Shown: positions 18,689 to 27,010, counted from the stretch's first letter. The stretch is 64,000 bases of DNA from Afipia massiliensis (GCF_001006325.2 NZ_LBIA02000001.1:3225501-3289500); one strand, 5' to 3'. Translations and numbers: made by a program. The notes: a model not told the origin generated them from the sequence alone.

Positions 18689-18746
18689 GCATGACCCCGA
18701 AAAGCATGCCCTTGGGTGAAGACCGGTTTTCGGACAAGGTCATGCC
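18689..18746. repeat. Palindromic repeat with ACCGGTTTTCGGACAAGGTC arm
   Basis: The sequence from GCATGACCCCGAAAAGCATG to GGTTTTCGGACAAGGTCATG forms imperfect arms (GCATGACC..CCGAAAA against TTTTCGG..GGTCATGC). I associate this type with Rhizobiales intergenic regions. It is the only copy seen here and lies between the proline-rich protein gene and the ATP12 gene. Confidence 0.75.
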
Positions 18747-18772
18747 CAGAAAATTAAAAGGCTAGCGAGCGT

Positions 18773-19546
18773 ATGCGCGAACTGTTCGATGAAGTTGCCG
18801 GCAAGTCGCCGCTCGATCCGCGCGAGGCTTCGCGCAAGTCGTCGCGCACGCCGCTGCGTAAGCGCTTCTATACCAGCGCGGGCGTTGCCGAAGGGCCGGA
18901 CGGTTTCGCGGTGACGCTCGACGGCAAGCCGGTTCGCACCCCTGGTCGAAATCCGTTGGCTGCGCCGACGCGCGATCTCGCCGAGGCGATGGCGGCGGAG
19001 TGGGAGGCTCAGAAGGAAAATATCGATCCGATGGCGATGCCGCTGACGCGGCTGGCCAACAGCGTGATCGATGGCGTCGCGAAGGATGTTCAGGCCGTCG
19101 CCGACGATGCCGCGAAGTATTTCGAGACGGATCTGTTGTTCTATCGCGCGGGTTTTCCCGAAGCCCTGATCGCGCGGCAGGCCGAGCACTGGGACCCGGT
19201 GTTGCGATGGGCTGCTGAATCGCTCGGCGCACATTTCATCCTGACCGAAGGCGTGATCCATGTGCGCCAGCCGGAAACCGCCGTTGCCGCCGCGCGCGGC
19301 GCTTTACCAACGGATGCATGGCCGGTCGGGGCCTTTCATGTGGTCACCACCATCACCGGCTCAGCGATGCTGGCGCTGGCGCTCAAGCACGGTGTGCTGG
19401 ACGGCGCGCAGGTCTGGGCGGCAGCGCATGTGGACGAGGACTGGAATAGCGAGAAATGGGGCGCGGACGATGAGGTCGAGGCCCGGCGCGCCACGCGGCT
19501 GAGGGATTTCGAGGCCGCCGCGAGGGTGCTGAAGGCGTTCTCATAA
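18773..19546 (+). CDS. ATP12 family F1-ATPase assembly chaperone
   Basis: ATP12 proteins help assemble the F1 alpha subunit; they occur in mitochondria and alphaproteobacteria. The 257-residue protein shows family segments RKRFYTSAGVAEGPDGFAVT, LDGKPVRTPGRNPLAAPTRD, AAEWEAQKENIDPMAMPLTR and the C-terminal VDEDWNSEKWGADDEVEARR. It is isolated from ATP synthase genes, which is usual. A palindromic repeat lies in the 5' leader. Confidence 0.92.
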   Translation: MRELFDEVAGKSPLDPREASRKSSRTPLRKRFYTSAGVAEGPDGFAVTLDGKPVRTPGRNPLAAPTRDLAEAMAAEWEAQKENIDPMAMPLTRLANSVIDGVAKDVQAVADDAAKYFETDLLFYRAGFPEALIARQAEHWDPVLRWAAESLGAHFILTEGVIHVRQPETAVAAARGALPTDAWPVGAFHVVTTITGSAMLALALKHGVLDGAQVWAAAHVDEDWNSEKWGADDEVEARRATRLRDFEAAARVLKAFS

Positions 19547-19561
19547 CGGGGATCTCTAACC

Positions 19562-19714
19562 CGTCATCCCGGCGAACGCCGGGATCCATCACCCCTGTCG
19601 TGCTTGTTAAAAAGAGTCGATCAACCATCGTGCCTCATTGGGAAGCCGGTGGTTATGGGTCCCGGCCGGAGCCTGTCATCGGGCCGGCGAAGCCGGGCCC
19701 GTTGGCCGGGACGA
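19562..19714. repeat. Palindromic repeat, family B, copy 1, degenerate
   Basis: The left part CGTCATCCCGGCGAACGCCG, GGATCCAT and the right part GGTGGTTATGGGTCCCGGCC ... GGCCGGGACGACAT belong to the same family as the copies at 26941, 30114, 59568 and 60414. The right side has an extra GGGCCGGCGAAGCCGGGCCC hairpin. It fills most of the gap before the FliK-like gene. Confidence 0.8.
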
Positions 19715-19806
19715 CATCCTTAATTTGTACTTGGCCCAGTGTGCCATTCGGTTAACAAGACGTTTACGACGCTGGGCTAGCTTGGCGGCCGAACAAGGCC
19801 CCCAGC

Positions 19807-21405
19807 ATGTCGATCGCCATCAATCCCGTCTTTCCGGTTGTCGCAGCGCAGAGCGTGGCGGCAGGCGTTGCCTTGCAGCCGGGCACCGTGATCGACGCGA
19901 CCGTGCTGAAGCAGCTCGATGCCAATCTGGTCCGCATCGCGATTGCGAACCTGACCATCCAGGTGCTGTCCGAAGTGCCGTTGCAGCCCGGCCAGATGTT
20001 GCAACTGGCGGTGTCGCAGACGCCGCAGGGCGTGCGGCTCCAGATCGTGCCGGGCGAGGGCGATGCGCCGTCGTCCGCATCTGCCGCATCCACGGGTGCC
20101 GCGAAGGCTGATACCGTCAGCGTGCCGAAGGCCGATGTACCGGTGCAAACCGCCGCCGCAGGCCGCGTGCTGACCAATCTCGAAGCGCTTGCCGTCTCGG
20201 CCGCGGTGCAGACCGCTGCCGCGCGTCAGGGCAGCCTGTCGCCGCTGTTCGCAAATCTCGGTGTGGTGGCGTCCTCGCAGACATTGCCGCAGACCCTGCA
20301 GCAGGCGGCCGCGCAATTGCTGGCGCAGCGCACGCCGCTCAGTGAGAATTTGACCGGCGACACGCTGAAAACGGCGTTCCGCAATTCCGGTCTGTTCATG
20401 GAGCAAAGTCTCGCGTCGTCGCAGACGGGCAACGGTCCGGATCTCAAGGCCGCGCTGATCGTGTTTCGCCAGACCGTCGCCTCATGGCTCGGCAACGCGC
20501 CTGCGGCGAGCGCTTCGCCGCAGCCATCGAATGTGCCGCTATCCGCCGCGCCACCGTTGGCACCGGACGGCGGCGACATTCTCTTGCCGCAGGCGCCGGT
20601 GCGCGTCGCGGAGGACGCCGCCGAACGCGACGGAAAAATTCGCATCTACGCGCCGAACGAGCCGTTGCCGACGGCGGCGAACCGCGTCGCGGCGGCAAGC
20701 GCGGGATTGACCGCGCTTCAGGAGGTGTTGCAGGGATTTCCGAAGGGCGTGCAGGACGCGGTTGCAGACATGCTCGATGCGGAAGCGCGCGCGGGCGCTG
20801 CGCACGTGACCGATGGCGAGGCGATCACGCGCACCAATGTGCCGCCGCCGCCGTTTCGCGGCTCGGACACGAGCGCGCAGTCCGTTGCACTTCCATCGCT
20901 CGCACCGGACGATGCGCCGGCAACCATGGCGCATCGCCTGATCGAGGACACCGACGCAGCACTTGCGCGGCAGACGCTGCTGCAGGCGGCGTCATTGCCG
21001 GTTGACGTGCCCGGTGCACGGATCGACCCGACCGCGCCGCGCTGGAATTTCGAGATTCCGTTTGTCACGCCGCAGGGCACCGCTGTGGCGCAATTCGAGA
21101 TTTCGCGCGATGGTGCGGGCAGCGAGGCTGAAGCGGCAAGCCGCGTCTGGCGTGCGCGATTTTCTCTGAATGTCGAGCCGAGCGGGCCGGTGCATGCGCT
21201 GGTGTCGCTGAGCCATGGGCGAACATCGGTGCGGATGTGGGCCGAGCGTTCCGCGACGGCGGCGCAGTTGCGGATCAACGCGCCGCAATTGTCGCATGCT
21301 CTGCGCGAAGCAGCACTCGAGCCTGGCGACATCGTGATCGGCGAGGGCGCGCCGCCAAAGGCCGCGTCGCCGCCCGCCGGCCATTTTCTGGATCGCGCGC
21401 TGTGA
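19807..21405 (+). CDS. FliK-like hook-length-control domain protein
   Basis: The 532-residue protein is Ala/Gln/Pro-rich and low in Cys. The N-terminal part (1-85) has a compact beta-rich region (QPGTVIDATVLKQLDANLVR) and the centre is disordered. The C-terminal 130 residues contain the Flg_hook-type pattern (WNFEIPFVTPQGTAVAQFEI ... GPVHALVSLSHGRTSVRMWA). FliK measures hook length and switches export by contacting FlhB. The next gene, overlapping by four bases, encodes a FlhB C-terminal-like protein, which supports the call. There are no other flagellar genes nearby, so the pair may serve another role. Confidence 0.75.
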   Translation: MSIAINPVFPVVAAQSVAAGVALQPGTVIDATVLKQLDANLVRIAIANLTIQVLSEVPLQPGQMLQLAVSQTPQGVRLQIVPGEGDAPSSASAASTGAAKADTVSVPKADVPVQTAAAGRVLTNLEALAVSAAVQTAAARQGSLSPLFANLGVVASSQTLPQTLQQAAAQLLAQRTPLSENLTGDTLKTAFRNSGLFMEQSLASSQTGNGPDLKAALIVFRQTVASWLGNAPAASASPQPSNVPLSAAPPLAPDGGDILLPQAPVRVAEDAAERDGKIRIYAPNEPLPTAANRVAAASAGLTALQEVLQGFPKGVQDAVADMLDAEARAGAAHVTDGEAITRTNVPPPPFRGSDTSAQSVALPSLAPDDAPATMAHRLIEDTDAALARQTLLQAASLPVDVPGARIDPTAPRWNFEIPFVTPQGTAVAQFEISRDGAGSEAEAASRVWRARFSLNVEPSGPVHALVSLSHGRTSVRMWAERSATAAQLRINAPQLSHALREAALEPGDIVIGEGAPPKAASPPAGHFLDRAL

Positions 21406-21668
21406 ACATCGACACCAAAAACCGAGTCGCGGTCGCGCTGCACTATGACAAGAAGGGTGCGCCGCGCGTTGTCGCCAAGGGCAAAGGCACGATTGGCGAG
21501 AAGATCATCGAGATTGCCAACGAGAACGACATTCCCATTGAGGAGAATGAAGTGCTGGCGGGCGCGCTCTCCAATGTCGAGCTTGGCGAGGAGATTCCGG
21601 CCGAGCTTTACAAGGGCGTGGCCGAAGTCCTGATCTTCGTCATGCGGCTGACGGGACGGCTGCGTTAA
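21402..21668 (+). CDS. Stand-alone FlhB C-terminal-like protein
   Basis: GTG at 21402 overlaps the previous stop (GTGA) and gives 88 residues. The sequence RVAVALHYDKKGAPRVVAKG then IEIANENDIPIEENEVLAGA and LSNVELGEEIPAELYKGVAE matches the cytoplasmic domain of FlhB/YscU export-switch proteins. The NPTH autocleavage motif is absent; the aligned position reads NIDTKNRVAVAL. There are no membrane segments. It resembles Bacillus YlqH, which also lies beside a FliK-like gene. A longer upstream frame exists but would overlap the FliK gene by 165 bases. Confidence 0.85.
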   Translation: MNIDTKNRVAVALHYDKKGAPRVVAKGKGTIGEKIIEIANENDIPIEENEVLAGALSNVELGEEIPAELYKGVAEVLIFVMRLTGRLR

Positions 21669-22036
21669 AGCTCCGGCGCCGGTCCGAAGAAGCCGATGAT
21701 TTTCACCAGCCGTCCGTCGGGTCCGATCTCGCCGAAATCGATCGACGTGTCGCCGGCGGTACCGTCGGCCTGCACCAGCCGCCACAGGAAACGCACCACG
21801 TTGTGGTGGATATCGATGCCGCTCATGAATTCGAGCCGCGCGCCGGGCCGCCCGGCCTGAATCTTCGCGATGTGAGTGTTCAACTCATCGCGTCCGCTGA
21901 GGTCGGCTCGGGGGTCGACATAGACGCCGCCGTCGGCCCAGCACTGCGCCAGCAGCTTCCGGCGGGCCGCTGCATCGGTCTCGTTCCATGCCGCCAGATA
22001 TTGCCTCACGACGGTTGCGATGCTGCCGGTGTCCAT
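21665..22036 (-). CDS. NTF2-like (SnoaL-type) protein
   Basis: The 123-residue protein begins MDTGSIATVVRQYLAAWNET and contains the cone-shaped NTF2-like pattern (LLAQCWADGGVYVDPRADLS, GRDELNTHIAKIQAGRPGAR). Such proteins range from isomerases to binding proteins; the substrate is unknown. The ATG at 22036 has an AAAGGG site upstream; an upstream TTG is less likely. It converges with the FlhB-like gene, the two stops overlapping by four bases. Confidence 0.8.
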   Translation of the reverse strand: MDTGSIATVVRQYLAAWNETDAAARRKLLAQCWADGGVYVDPRADLSGRDELNTHIAKIQAGRPGARLEFMSGIDIHHNVVRFLWRLVQADGTAGDTSIDFGEIGPDGRLVKIIGFFGPAPEL

Positions 22037-22104
22037 GCGTTGCCCTTTCGATTGCGTCAAGTCTATCGGGTCATGCAGGCCTGGAGCAACGTCATGATTT
22101 GAAC

Positions 22105-22986
22105 ATGAAGCGCGTCAATTTGACTGCGGTCCAATGTTTACAGGTGCCTTCCGTGATTCACCGTCGCCATGCGCTTTCACTCGTTGCCGCCGCCGCTGTC
22201 ATCCCGGTGCGCGCGTTCGCGGATGTCGTGCCTCGATATGAGGTCCGCAAGAATCTGCAAAAGTATTTCACAGACGAGGGCGCCGTGGGCGCCTTCGCGG
22301 CGTTCCGGACCGACGATCAGCAGGTGATCGCCAGCGACCATTCCCGCGCGCGCGACCCGGTTCTCCCGGCGTCCACCTTCAAAATTCCGAACTCGATCAT
22401 CGCGCTGGAAACCGGCGTCGTCTCCGATCCGGACAAGGATATTTTCAAGTGGGACGGCATCAAGCGCAGCATCCCCGACTGGAACAAGGATCATACCCTG
22501 CGCACCGCCATCGCGGCCTCCGCAGTGCCGGTCTATCAGGACATCGCGCGGCGGATCGGCAAGGAACGGATGCAGAAGTATGTCGACATGTTTGAGTACG
22601 GCAATCGCAATATTGGCGGCGGCATCGATCGTTTCTGGCTGACGGGCGACCTGCGCATCTCGCCGCTGGAGCAGATCGCATTCGTCGACAGGTTGCGGCG
22701 GCGTGCGCTGCCTGTGTCGAAGCGCGCGCAGGATTTGACGACGGACATTTTGCCGGTGACCAAAGTGGGCGACAGCGTCATCCGCGCCAAAACCGGGCTT
22801 ACCGGCGTCACCGACAGAAGCATGACCGATGGCATAGGTGTTGCGGTAGGCTGGCTGGTCGGCTGGGTTGAGAGGGGCAGTGCGCAGACGGTATTTGCGC
22901 TCAATCTCGATGTGCGTGAGCCGAAACATTCCGCCAGCCGGATGAAGATTGCGCAGCAATGCCTCTCCGACATGGGAGCCATCTGA
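22105..22986 (+). CDS. Class D (OXA-type) beta-lactamase
   Basis: The 293-residue protein has all class D motifs: S90-T-F-K93 (acylated Ser and carboxylated Lys), S139-A-V141, Y165-G-N167 and K229-T-G231, followed by GWLVGWVE. It hydrolyses beta-lactams by a serine acyl-enzyme route in the periplasm. The signal sequence HRRHALSLVAAAAVIPVRAF suggests the real start could be GTG at 22153, 16 codons in; the ATG at 22105 is kept as the longest plausible form. Close relatives are widespread in environmental alphaproteobacteria. No mobile element adjoins it, so it looks resident. Confidence 0.92.
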   Translation: MKRVNLTAVQCLQVPSVIHRRHALSLVAAAAVIPVRAFADVVPRYEVRKNLQKYFTDEGAVGAFAAFRTDDQQVIASDHSRARDPVLPASTFKIPNSIIALETGVVSDPDKDIFKWDGIKRSIPDWNKDHTLRTAIAASAVPVYQDIARRIGKERMQKYVDMFEYGNRNIGGGIDRFWLTGDLRISPLEQIAFVDRLRRRALPVSKRAQDLTTDILPVTKVGDSVIRAKTGLTGVTDRSMTDGIGVAVGWLVGWVERGSAQTVFALNLDVREPKHSASRMKIAQQCLSDMGAI

Positions 22987-23060
22987 CACTTTGTCCGGTT
23001 TCGCGCAGGCGTGAAACCGGCTAGGCTCAAGCCCAAGAACATAAAATCAGGGAGCCAAGC

Positions 23061-23462
23061 ATGTCGTCTTCAGCAGCCGCGAAAATCGCACCGGCCTCGT
23101 CGTGGAAAGACTTCGCCACCCGTTACAACGCCGCGTGGAATGCGCACGACGTTCCGGGGATCATGGCGATGCATGTCGACGACACCAGCTATCAGCGCCA
23201 TGGCAGCCCGAAGGTCTACAAGGGCAAGGATGCGGTGGCCGAACAGTTCGGCAAGGACATCTCCGGATTGCCCGGAATCAAGTTCGAGCCGGTCGCGCTC
23301 TACGGCAGCGACGATCATTTCGTGTCGGAATCGATCCTCACCGCGACCGCGCCGGACGGCAAGCCGGTGACTATGGAGCTGGTCGACGTCATCACGCTGC
23401 GCGACGGCAAGGTGGTGCACAAGTCGAGCTACTTCGTGCAGAGCCGCCCGCCGAAAACATAA
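23061..23462 (+). CDS. NTF2-like (SnoaL-type) protein
   Basis: The 133-residue protein has an NTF2-like fold: SSWKDFATRYNAAWNAHDVP, HVDDTSYQRHGSPKVYKGKD and VTMELVDVITLRDGKVVHKS. It has a clear ribosome-binding site (AGGGAG) before ATG 23061. It is a second NTF2-like protein close to the one at 21665 but the two are not close paralogs by eye. Substrate unknown. Confidence 0.82.
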   Translation: MSSSAAAKIAPASSWKDFATRYNAAWNAHDVPGIMAMHVDDTSYQRHGSPKVYKGKDAVAEQFGKDISGLPGIKFEPVALYGSDDHFVSESILTATAPDGKPVTMELVDVITLRDGKVVHKSSYFVQSRPPKT

Positions 23463-23476
23463 GGCGCGACTTTCTT

Positions 23477-23528
23477 CACCTCTCCCCATTTACGGGGAGA
23501 GGTTGGCGCGCAGCGCCGGGTGAGGGGC
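23477..23528. repeat. Palindromic repeat, family C, copy 2
   Basis: CACCTCTCCCCATTTACGGG, GAGAGGTTGGCGCGCAGCGC and CGGGTGAGGGGC form nested hairpins. This is a half-length relative of the repeat at 14611. Confidence 0.85.
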
Positions 23529-23557
23529 GTTTCCCGATTGTCCGCGATCTCTCCATC

Positions 23558-23681
23558 GTCATCACCGGGCTTGTCCCGGTGATCCACGTCTTGCTTTAGA
23601 TACTACAGAAAAACGTGGATGGCCGGGACATAGGCGAGCGGAAGCGACGCCGTTCTTCGAACGGCTATGCCCGGCCATGAC
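23558..23681. repeat. Palindromic repeat, family A, copy 3, with an added hairpin
   Basis: The left arm is GTCATCACCGGGCTTGTCCC and the right end is GGCTATGCCCGGCCATGAC. An extra block (GACATAGGCGAGCGGAAGCG, ACGCCGTTCTTCGAACGGC) sits in the right arm. The last 65 bases are the same as in the copy at 26775. It ends two bases from the stop of the DUF4260 gene. Confidence 0.88.
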
Positions 23682-23683
23682 AA

Positions 23684-24094
23684 CTACTTGCCCGCATCCC
23701 TGCCGATCCGCCCGAGATGCGTGAACGTGAATCCGGCGTCGTATTTCAGTCCGTAGCCGAGCGCGCGGTCGAACCCGATATGCGCGCACCAGATCAGCGA
23801 CAGGTGCATCGCCAGCGCCGAGGGTATGATCATGGCGACCATGCCGAGCAGCATCGGCAGGATGGCGGCGTGGGTGACATTGTAGCTTGCGGCTCCCGCG
23901 CGCGGGCCTGCGAGGTATCCCAGAAAGCTCAGGTCCGGCGCCAGCAGCAGGATCGCGAACATCCACCATGAGCCTTCGAAATAGCTGTAGAACACCATGC
24001 AGGCGACGGCGAGCGCCGCGCCTTCCAGCCGCAGCAGGGTGCGGACCCCGCCGGTAACCGCGCCGGCTGCCGGTGTCGTGGTGGTGTCGGTCAT
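23684..24094 (-). CDS. DUF4260-type membrane protein
   Basis: The 136-residue protein has four hydrophobic segments (GAALAVACMVFYSYFEGSWW, FAILLLAPDLSFLGYLAG, AAILPMLLGMVAMIIPSALA and HLSLIWCAHIGFDRALGYGL), the pattern of DUF4260, with the conserved end GLKYDAGFTFTHLGRIGRDA. Function is unknown. The ATG at 24094 is chosen because upstream codons code for an atypical polar stretch. The stop lies beside a palindromic repeat. Confidence 0.82.
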   Translation of the reverse strand: MTDTTTTPAAGAVTGGVRTLLRLEGAALAVACMVFYSYFEGSWWMFAILLLAPDLSFLGYLAGPRAGAASYNVTHAAILPMLLGMVAMIIPSALAMHLSLIWCAHIGFDRALGYGLKYDAGFTFTHLGRIGRDAGK

Positions 24095-24217
24095 GGCTGC
24101 GAATCCCCTGCAAAGGGCGCTTTTACCACGCGGCGCAGGCCGCCCGGACCCGTCATTTTCGGGGAGATCGGACCATTTTCCCCCGCCCAAATCGCGTGCT
24201 AGAAAGCTGCCCACACC

Positions 24218-24383
24218 CTAGTGGAGCGGATTTGACATTCGCCCGATTTTGCCGCGAGCAGCGTCAGCGAATGTCAAATCCAAAGCTCCACTAGAAACCT
24301 AAAAATGCTAGTGGTCCTTTGATTTTAACATTTGCAAAAGTGCCCGCCCAAACGGGATGCAAATGTTAGAATCGGACCACTAG
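24218..24383. repeat. Composite two-hairpin element, copy 1
   Basis: Hairpin 1 (24218-24294) has arms CTAGTGGAGCGGATTTGACA..TTCGC and GCGAATGTCAAATCC..GCTCCACTAG. Hairpin 2 (24308-24383) has arms CTAGTGGTCCTTTGATTTTA..CATTTGCA and TGCAAATGTTAGAATC..GGACCACTAG. The two are 13 bases apart and each is bounded by CTAG. The same pair with the same spacing is at 57748-57906. It lies between the divergent DUF4260 and pccB genes. Confidence 0.93.
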
Positions 24384-24425
24384 GCGGCGCTCGCCGCTGA
24401 CAATCAAGATTCTGGGGCGAAATCC

Positions 24426-25958
24426 ATGAAGCATATCCTCGAAGCACTCGATCAACGTCGCGCAGGCGCCAAAAAGGGCGGCGGAGACAAGCGCATCGAG
24501 GCGCAGCACGCGCGCGGCAAGCTGACCGCCCGCGAGCGCATCGAGCTGCTGCTGGATAAAGGCTCGTTCGAGGAATTCGACATGTTCGTCGAGCACCGCT
24601 CGGTCGAATTCGGCATGGAGAAGAACAAGATCCCGGGCGACGGCGTCGTCACCGGCTGGGGCACGGTCAACGGCCGCACCACCTTCGTGTTCGCCAAGGA
24701 CTTCACCGTGTTCGGCGGCTCGCTGTCCGAGACCCACGCGCTGAAGATCACCAAGCTGCAGGACATGGCGCTGAAGGCGCGTGCGCCGATCATCGGGCTG
24801 TACGACGCGGGCGGCGCACGCATTCAGGAAGGCGTCGCGGCGCTGGCGGGTTACTCCTACGTGTTCCGCCGCAACGTGATCGCCTCGGGCGTCATTCCGC
24901 AGATCAGCGTCATCATGGGCCCGTGCGCGGGCGGCGACGTCTACTCGCCGGCGATGACCGACTTCATCTTCATGGTGAAGAACACCAGCTACATGTTCGT
25001 CACTGGTCCCGACGTGGTGAAGACCGTCACGAATGAAGTGGTGACGGCGGAAGAACTCGGCGGCGCGTCGGTGCACGCCACGAAATCATCCATCGCCGAC
25101 GGCGCGTTCAAGGACGACGTCGAGACGCTGCTGCAGATGCGCCGGCTGATCGACTTCCTGCCGAGCAACAACACCGATGGCGTTCCGGAGTGGCCGAGTT
25201 TCGACGACATCGAACGCGTCGATGAATCCCTCGATACGCTGGTCCCGGCCAATCCGAACCAGCCCTACGACATCAAGGAACTGATCCTGAAGGTGGTGGA
25301 CGAGGGGGATTTCTTCGAACTCGCCGATACGTTCGCCAAGAACATCGTCACCGGCTTCGGCCGTATCGCGGGCAAGACGGTGGGCTTCGTCGCCAACCAG
25401 CCGATGGTGCTGGCGGGCGTGCTCGACTCTGACGCCTCACGCAAGGCCGCGCGCTTCGTCCGCTTCTGCGACGCGTTCAATATTCCGATCGTCACCTTCG
25501 TGGACGTGCCGGGCTTCCTGCCGGGCACCGCGCAGGAATACGGCGGGCTGATCAAGCACGGCGCGAAGCTGTTGTTCGCCTACAGCCAGTGCACAGTGCC
25601 GCTGGTGACCGTCATCACGCGGAAAGCCTACGGCGGCGCGTTCGACGTGATGGCCTCGAAGGAAATCGGCGCGGACATGAACTACGCCTGGCCGACGGCG
25701 CAGATCGCGGTGATGGGCGCGAAGGGCGCGGTGGAGATCATCTTCCGGCAGGACATCGGCGACGCGGAGAAGATCGCCGCGCGCACCAAGGAATACGAGG
25801 ACCGTTTCCTGTCGCCGTTCGTCGCCGCCGAGCGCGGCTATATCGACGACGTCATCATGCCGCACTCGACCCGCAAGCGCATCGCCCGCGCGCTGGCGAT
25901 GCTAAAGGATAAGCACGTCGACGTGCCGATGAAGAAGCACGACAACATTCCGTTGTGA
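24426..25958 (+). CDS. pccB: Propionyl-CoA carboxylase beta chain
   Basis: The beta (carboxyltransferase) subunit moves CO2 from biotin to propionyl-CoA, giving methylmalonyl-CoA. The 510 residues match the family length. Landmarks are the opening [80 protein letters not shown] and the ending HDNIPL. The biotin-carrying alpha subunit is not in the window. The GGGGCGAAATCC leader gives a weak ribosome-binding site. Confidence 0.96.
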   Translation: MKHILEALDQRRAGAKKGGGDKRIEAQHARGKLTARERIELLLDKGSFEEFDMFVEHRSVEFGMEKNKIPGDGVVTGWGTVNGRTTFVFAKDFTVFGGSLSETHALKITKLQDMALKARAPIIGLYDAGGARIQEGVAALAGYSYVFRRNVIASGVIPQISVIMGPCAGGDVYSPAMTDFIFMVKNTSYMFVTGPDVVKTVTNEVVTAEELGGASVHATKSSIADGAFKDDVETLLQMRRLIDFLPSNNTDGVPEWPSFDDIERVDESLDTLVPANPNQPYDIKELILKVVDEGDFFELADTFAKNIVTGFGRIAGKTVGFVANQPMVLAGVLDSDASRKAARFVRFCDAFNIPIVTFVDVPGFLPGTAQEYGGLIKHGAKLLFAYSQCTVPLVTVITRKAYGGAFDVMASKEIGADMNYAWPTAQIAVMGAKGAVEIIFRQDIGDAEKIAARTKEYEDRFLSPFVAAERGYIDDVIMPHSTRKRIARALAMLKDKHVDVPMKKHDNIPL

Positions 25959-26068
25959 GGATTGGAAGTTTGAGCGCGCCAAGCTCTCATCGGTTACCTC
26001 CAGTATTAGCTCGATGATTTGCAGTAGGTTCGGAGGAGAATTTTGCGAGAATTGGCGCGATCGCCTTG

Positions 26069-26386
26069 ATGCTGGTTGTCATTGGGCTTGAGATTGGCTC
26101 GTGGCCCTTTTTTAGTTTTCTACTTGGGAGTTTTTTAGGCGCGCCAAATATGAAGGTTGGTTTTTGGATAAAGACCCTAATGCTTGTTTCGCCTGGTATT
26201 TTGATTTCCTTCCTAGCCTTCTTGTTTCTATGGCTGGAACGCAACCGCAGATTCTGTCCTTTGGCCTTGTTGTTACTAGTTGCGTTTGTCGCGGTGTTTC
26301 TCGTAATTCAGAAGCCATCCTTGCTTCACATAGCATTGGATTACGCACAGTTTCGTGCTCAGCTTTTCTTGCGGCTGTTCAACTGA
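26069..26386 (+). CDS. Possible small three-helix membrane protein, AT-rich
   Basis: A 105-residue frame codes for three hydrophobic segments (MLVVIGLEIGSWPFFSFLLG, TLMLVSPGILISFLAFLFLW, LALLLLVAFVAVFLVIQ) separated by charged loops. Base composition is clearly less GC-rich than its neighbours, which suggests recent acquisition or weak constraint. A GGAGGAG site lies about 30 bases before ATG 26069, too far for a normal spacing; TTG 26066 is an alternative. No family is recognised. It may be real but is not certain. Confidence 0.4.
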   Translation: MLVVIGLEIGSWPFFSFLLGSFLGAPNMKVGFWIKTLMLVSPGILISFLAFLFLWLERNRRFCPLALLLLVAFVAVFLVIQKPSLLHIALDYAQFRAQLFLRLFN

Positions 26387-26394
26387 TCGGTCCC

Positions 26395-26706
26395 ATGCCC
26401 CACATCCTCGTCGTCCGTGCCACTGTCCCCGATGAATCGAAACGCGCTGCGTTCGATGCGTGGTATTCGCGCGAGCATCTGCCCGATGCGGTGAAGTCAT
26501 TCGGCTCCAAGCGCGCGTGGCGCTACTGGATCGCCAACGATCCCGCCGTGCATCTGGCGATGTACGAATTTCCCGACCGCGCGTCGCTGGATGCGGCCGC
26601 AGGCGGCGAGGAGATGAAGCGGCTGATCCGCGACTTCGACCGCGACTGGCCCGAGGTGAAGCGCACGCGGGACATTCTGGTGCAGGCGGAGAGCTGGCCG
26701 GGTTGA
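26395..26706 (+). CDS. Small dimeric alpha+beta-barrel-like protein (ABM/EthD type), unknown function
   Basis: The 103-residue protein begins MPHILVVRATVPDESKRAAF, then AWYSREHLPDAVKSFGSKRA and AMYEFPDRASLDAAAGGEEM. The pattern of an N-terminal strand, WYxxEHLPD helix and central strands fits the ferredoxin-like dimeric barrel of antibiotic-biosynthesis monooxygenase or EthD relatives. The ATG at 26395 is chosen because the frame upstream is unlike protein-coding sequence. No neighbour suggests a substrate. Confidence 0.75.
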   Translation: MPHILVVRATVPDESKRAAFDAWYSREHLPDAVKSFGSKRAWRYWIANDPAVHLAMYEFPDRASLDAAAGGEEMKRLIRDFDRDWPEVKRTRDILVQAESWPG

Positions 26707-26774
26707 CGCGAGCTGGCGTCTTTCGCTGTCCCTGAAAAGTGCGCTTGTTTAATGGACCAACAATCACCCTCAAT

Positions 26775-26898
26775 GTCATCACCGGGCTTGTCCCGGTGAT
26801 CCCGACTGAGTGGCCACAGTGCTCACCTCATCGAGATGGCCGGGACATAGGCGAGCGGAAGCGACGCCGTTCTTCGAACGGCTATGCCCGGCCATGAC
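26775..26898. repeat. Palindromic repeat, family A, copy 4
   Basis: The left arm GTCATCACCGGGCTTGTCCC and the right arm ending GGCTATGCCCGGCCATGAC are the same as in the copy at 23558. The centre (CCCGACTGAGTGGCCACAGT) differs, so this copy has lost the CCACGTCTT/AAGACGTGG inner stem. Confidence 0.88.
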
Positions 26899-26940
26899 AG
26901 CCATAGCGCCCGCTTCGTCGCCTCGCATCTATCAGCCGTT

Positions 26941-27010
26941 CGTCCCCGCGAAAGCGGGGACCCAGTCTTTGTTTTTGAACATGCTGGATCCCCGCTTTCG
27001 CGGGGATGAC
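26941..27010. repeat. Palindromic repeat, family B, copy 2
   Basis: CGTCCCCGCGAAAGCGGGGA + CCCAGTC and GGATCCCCGCTTTCGCGGGG + ATGAC form paired hairpins. With the family A copy just upstream it fills the 388-base gap before the TRIC channel gene; no gene is seen there. Confidence 0.88.

Noticed and set aside
21237-21401. Longer N-terminus for the FlhB-like protein
   Set aside because: It would overlap the FliK-like gene by 165 bases in another frame, and the added residues are Arg/Ala-rich with no family match.
23558-23681. Family A repeats as insertion-sequence ends
   Set aside because: No transposase lies between or near any pair of copies; they look like non-autonomous palindromes.
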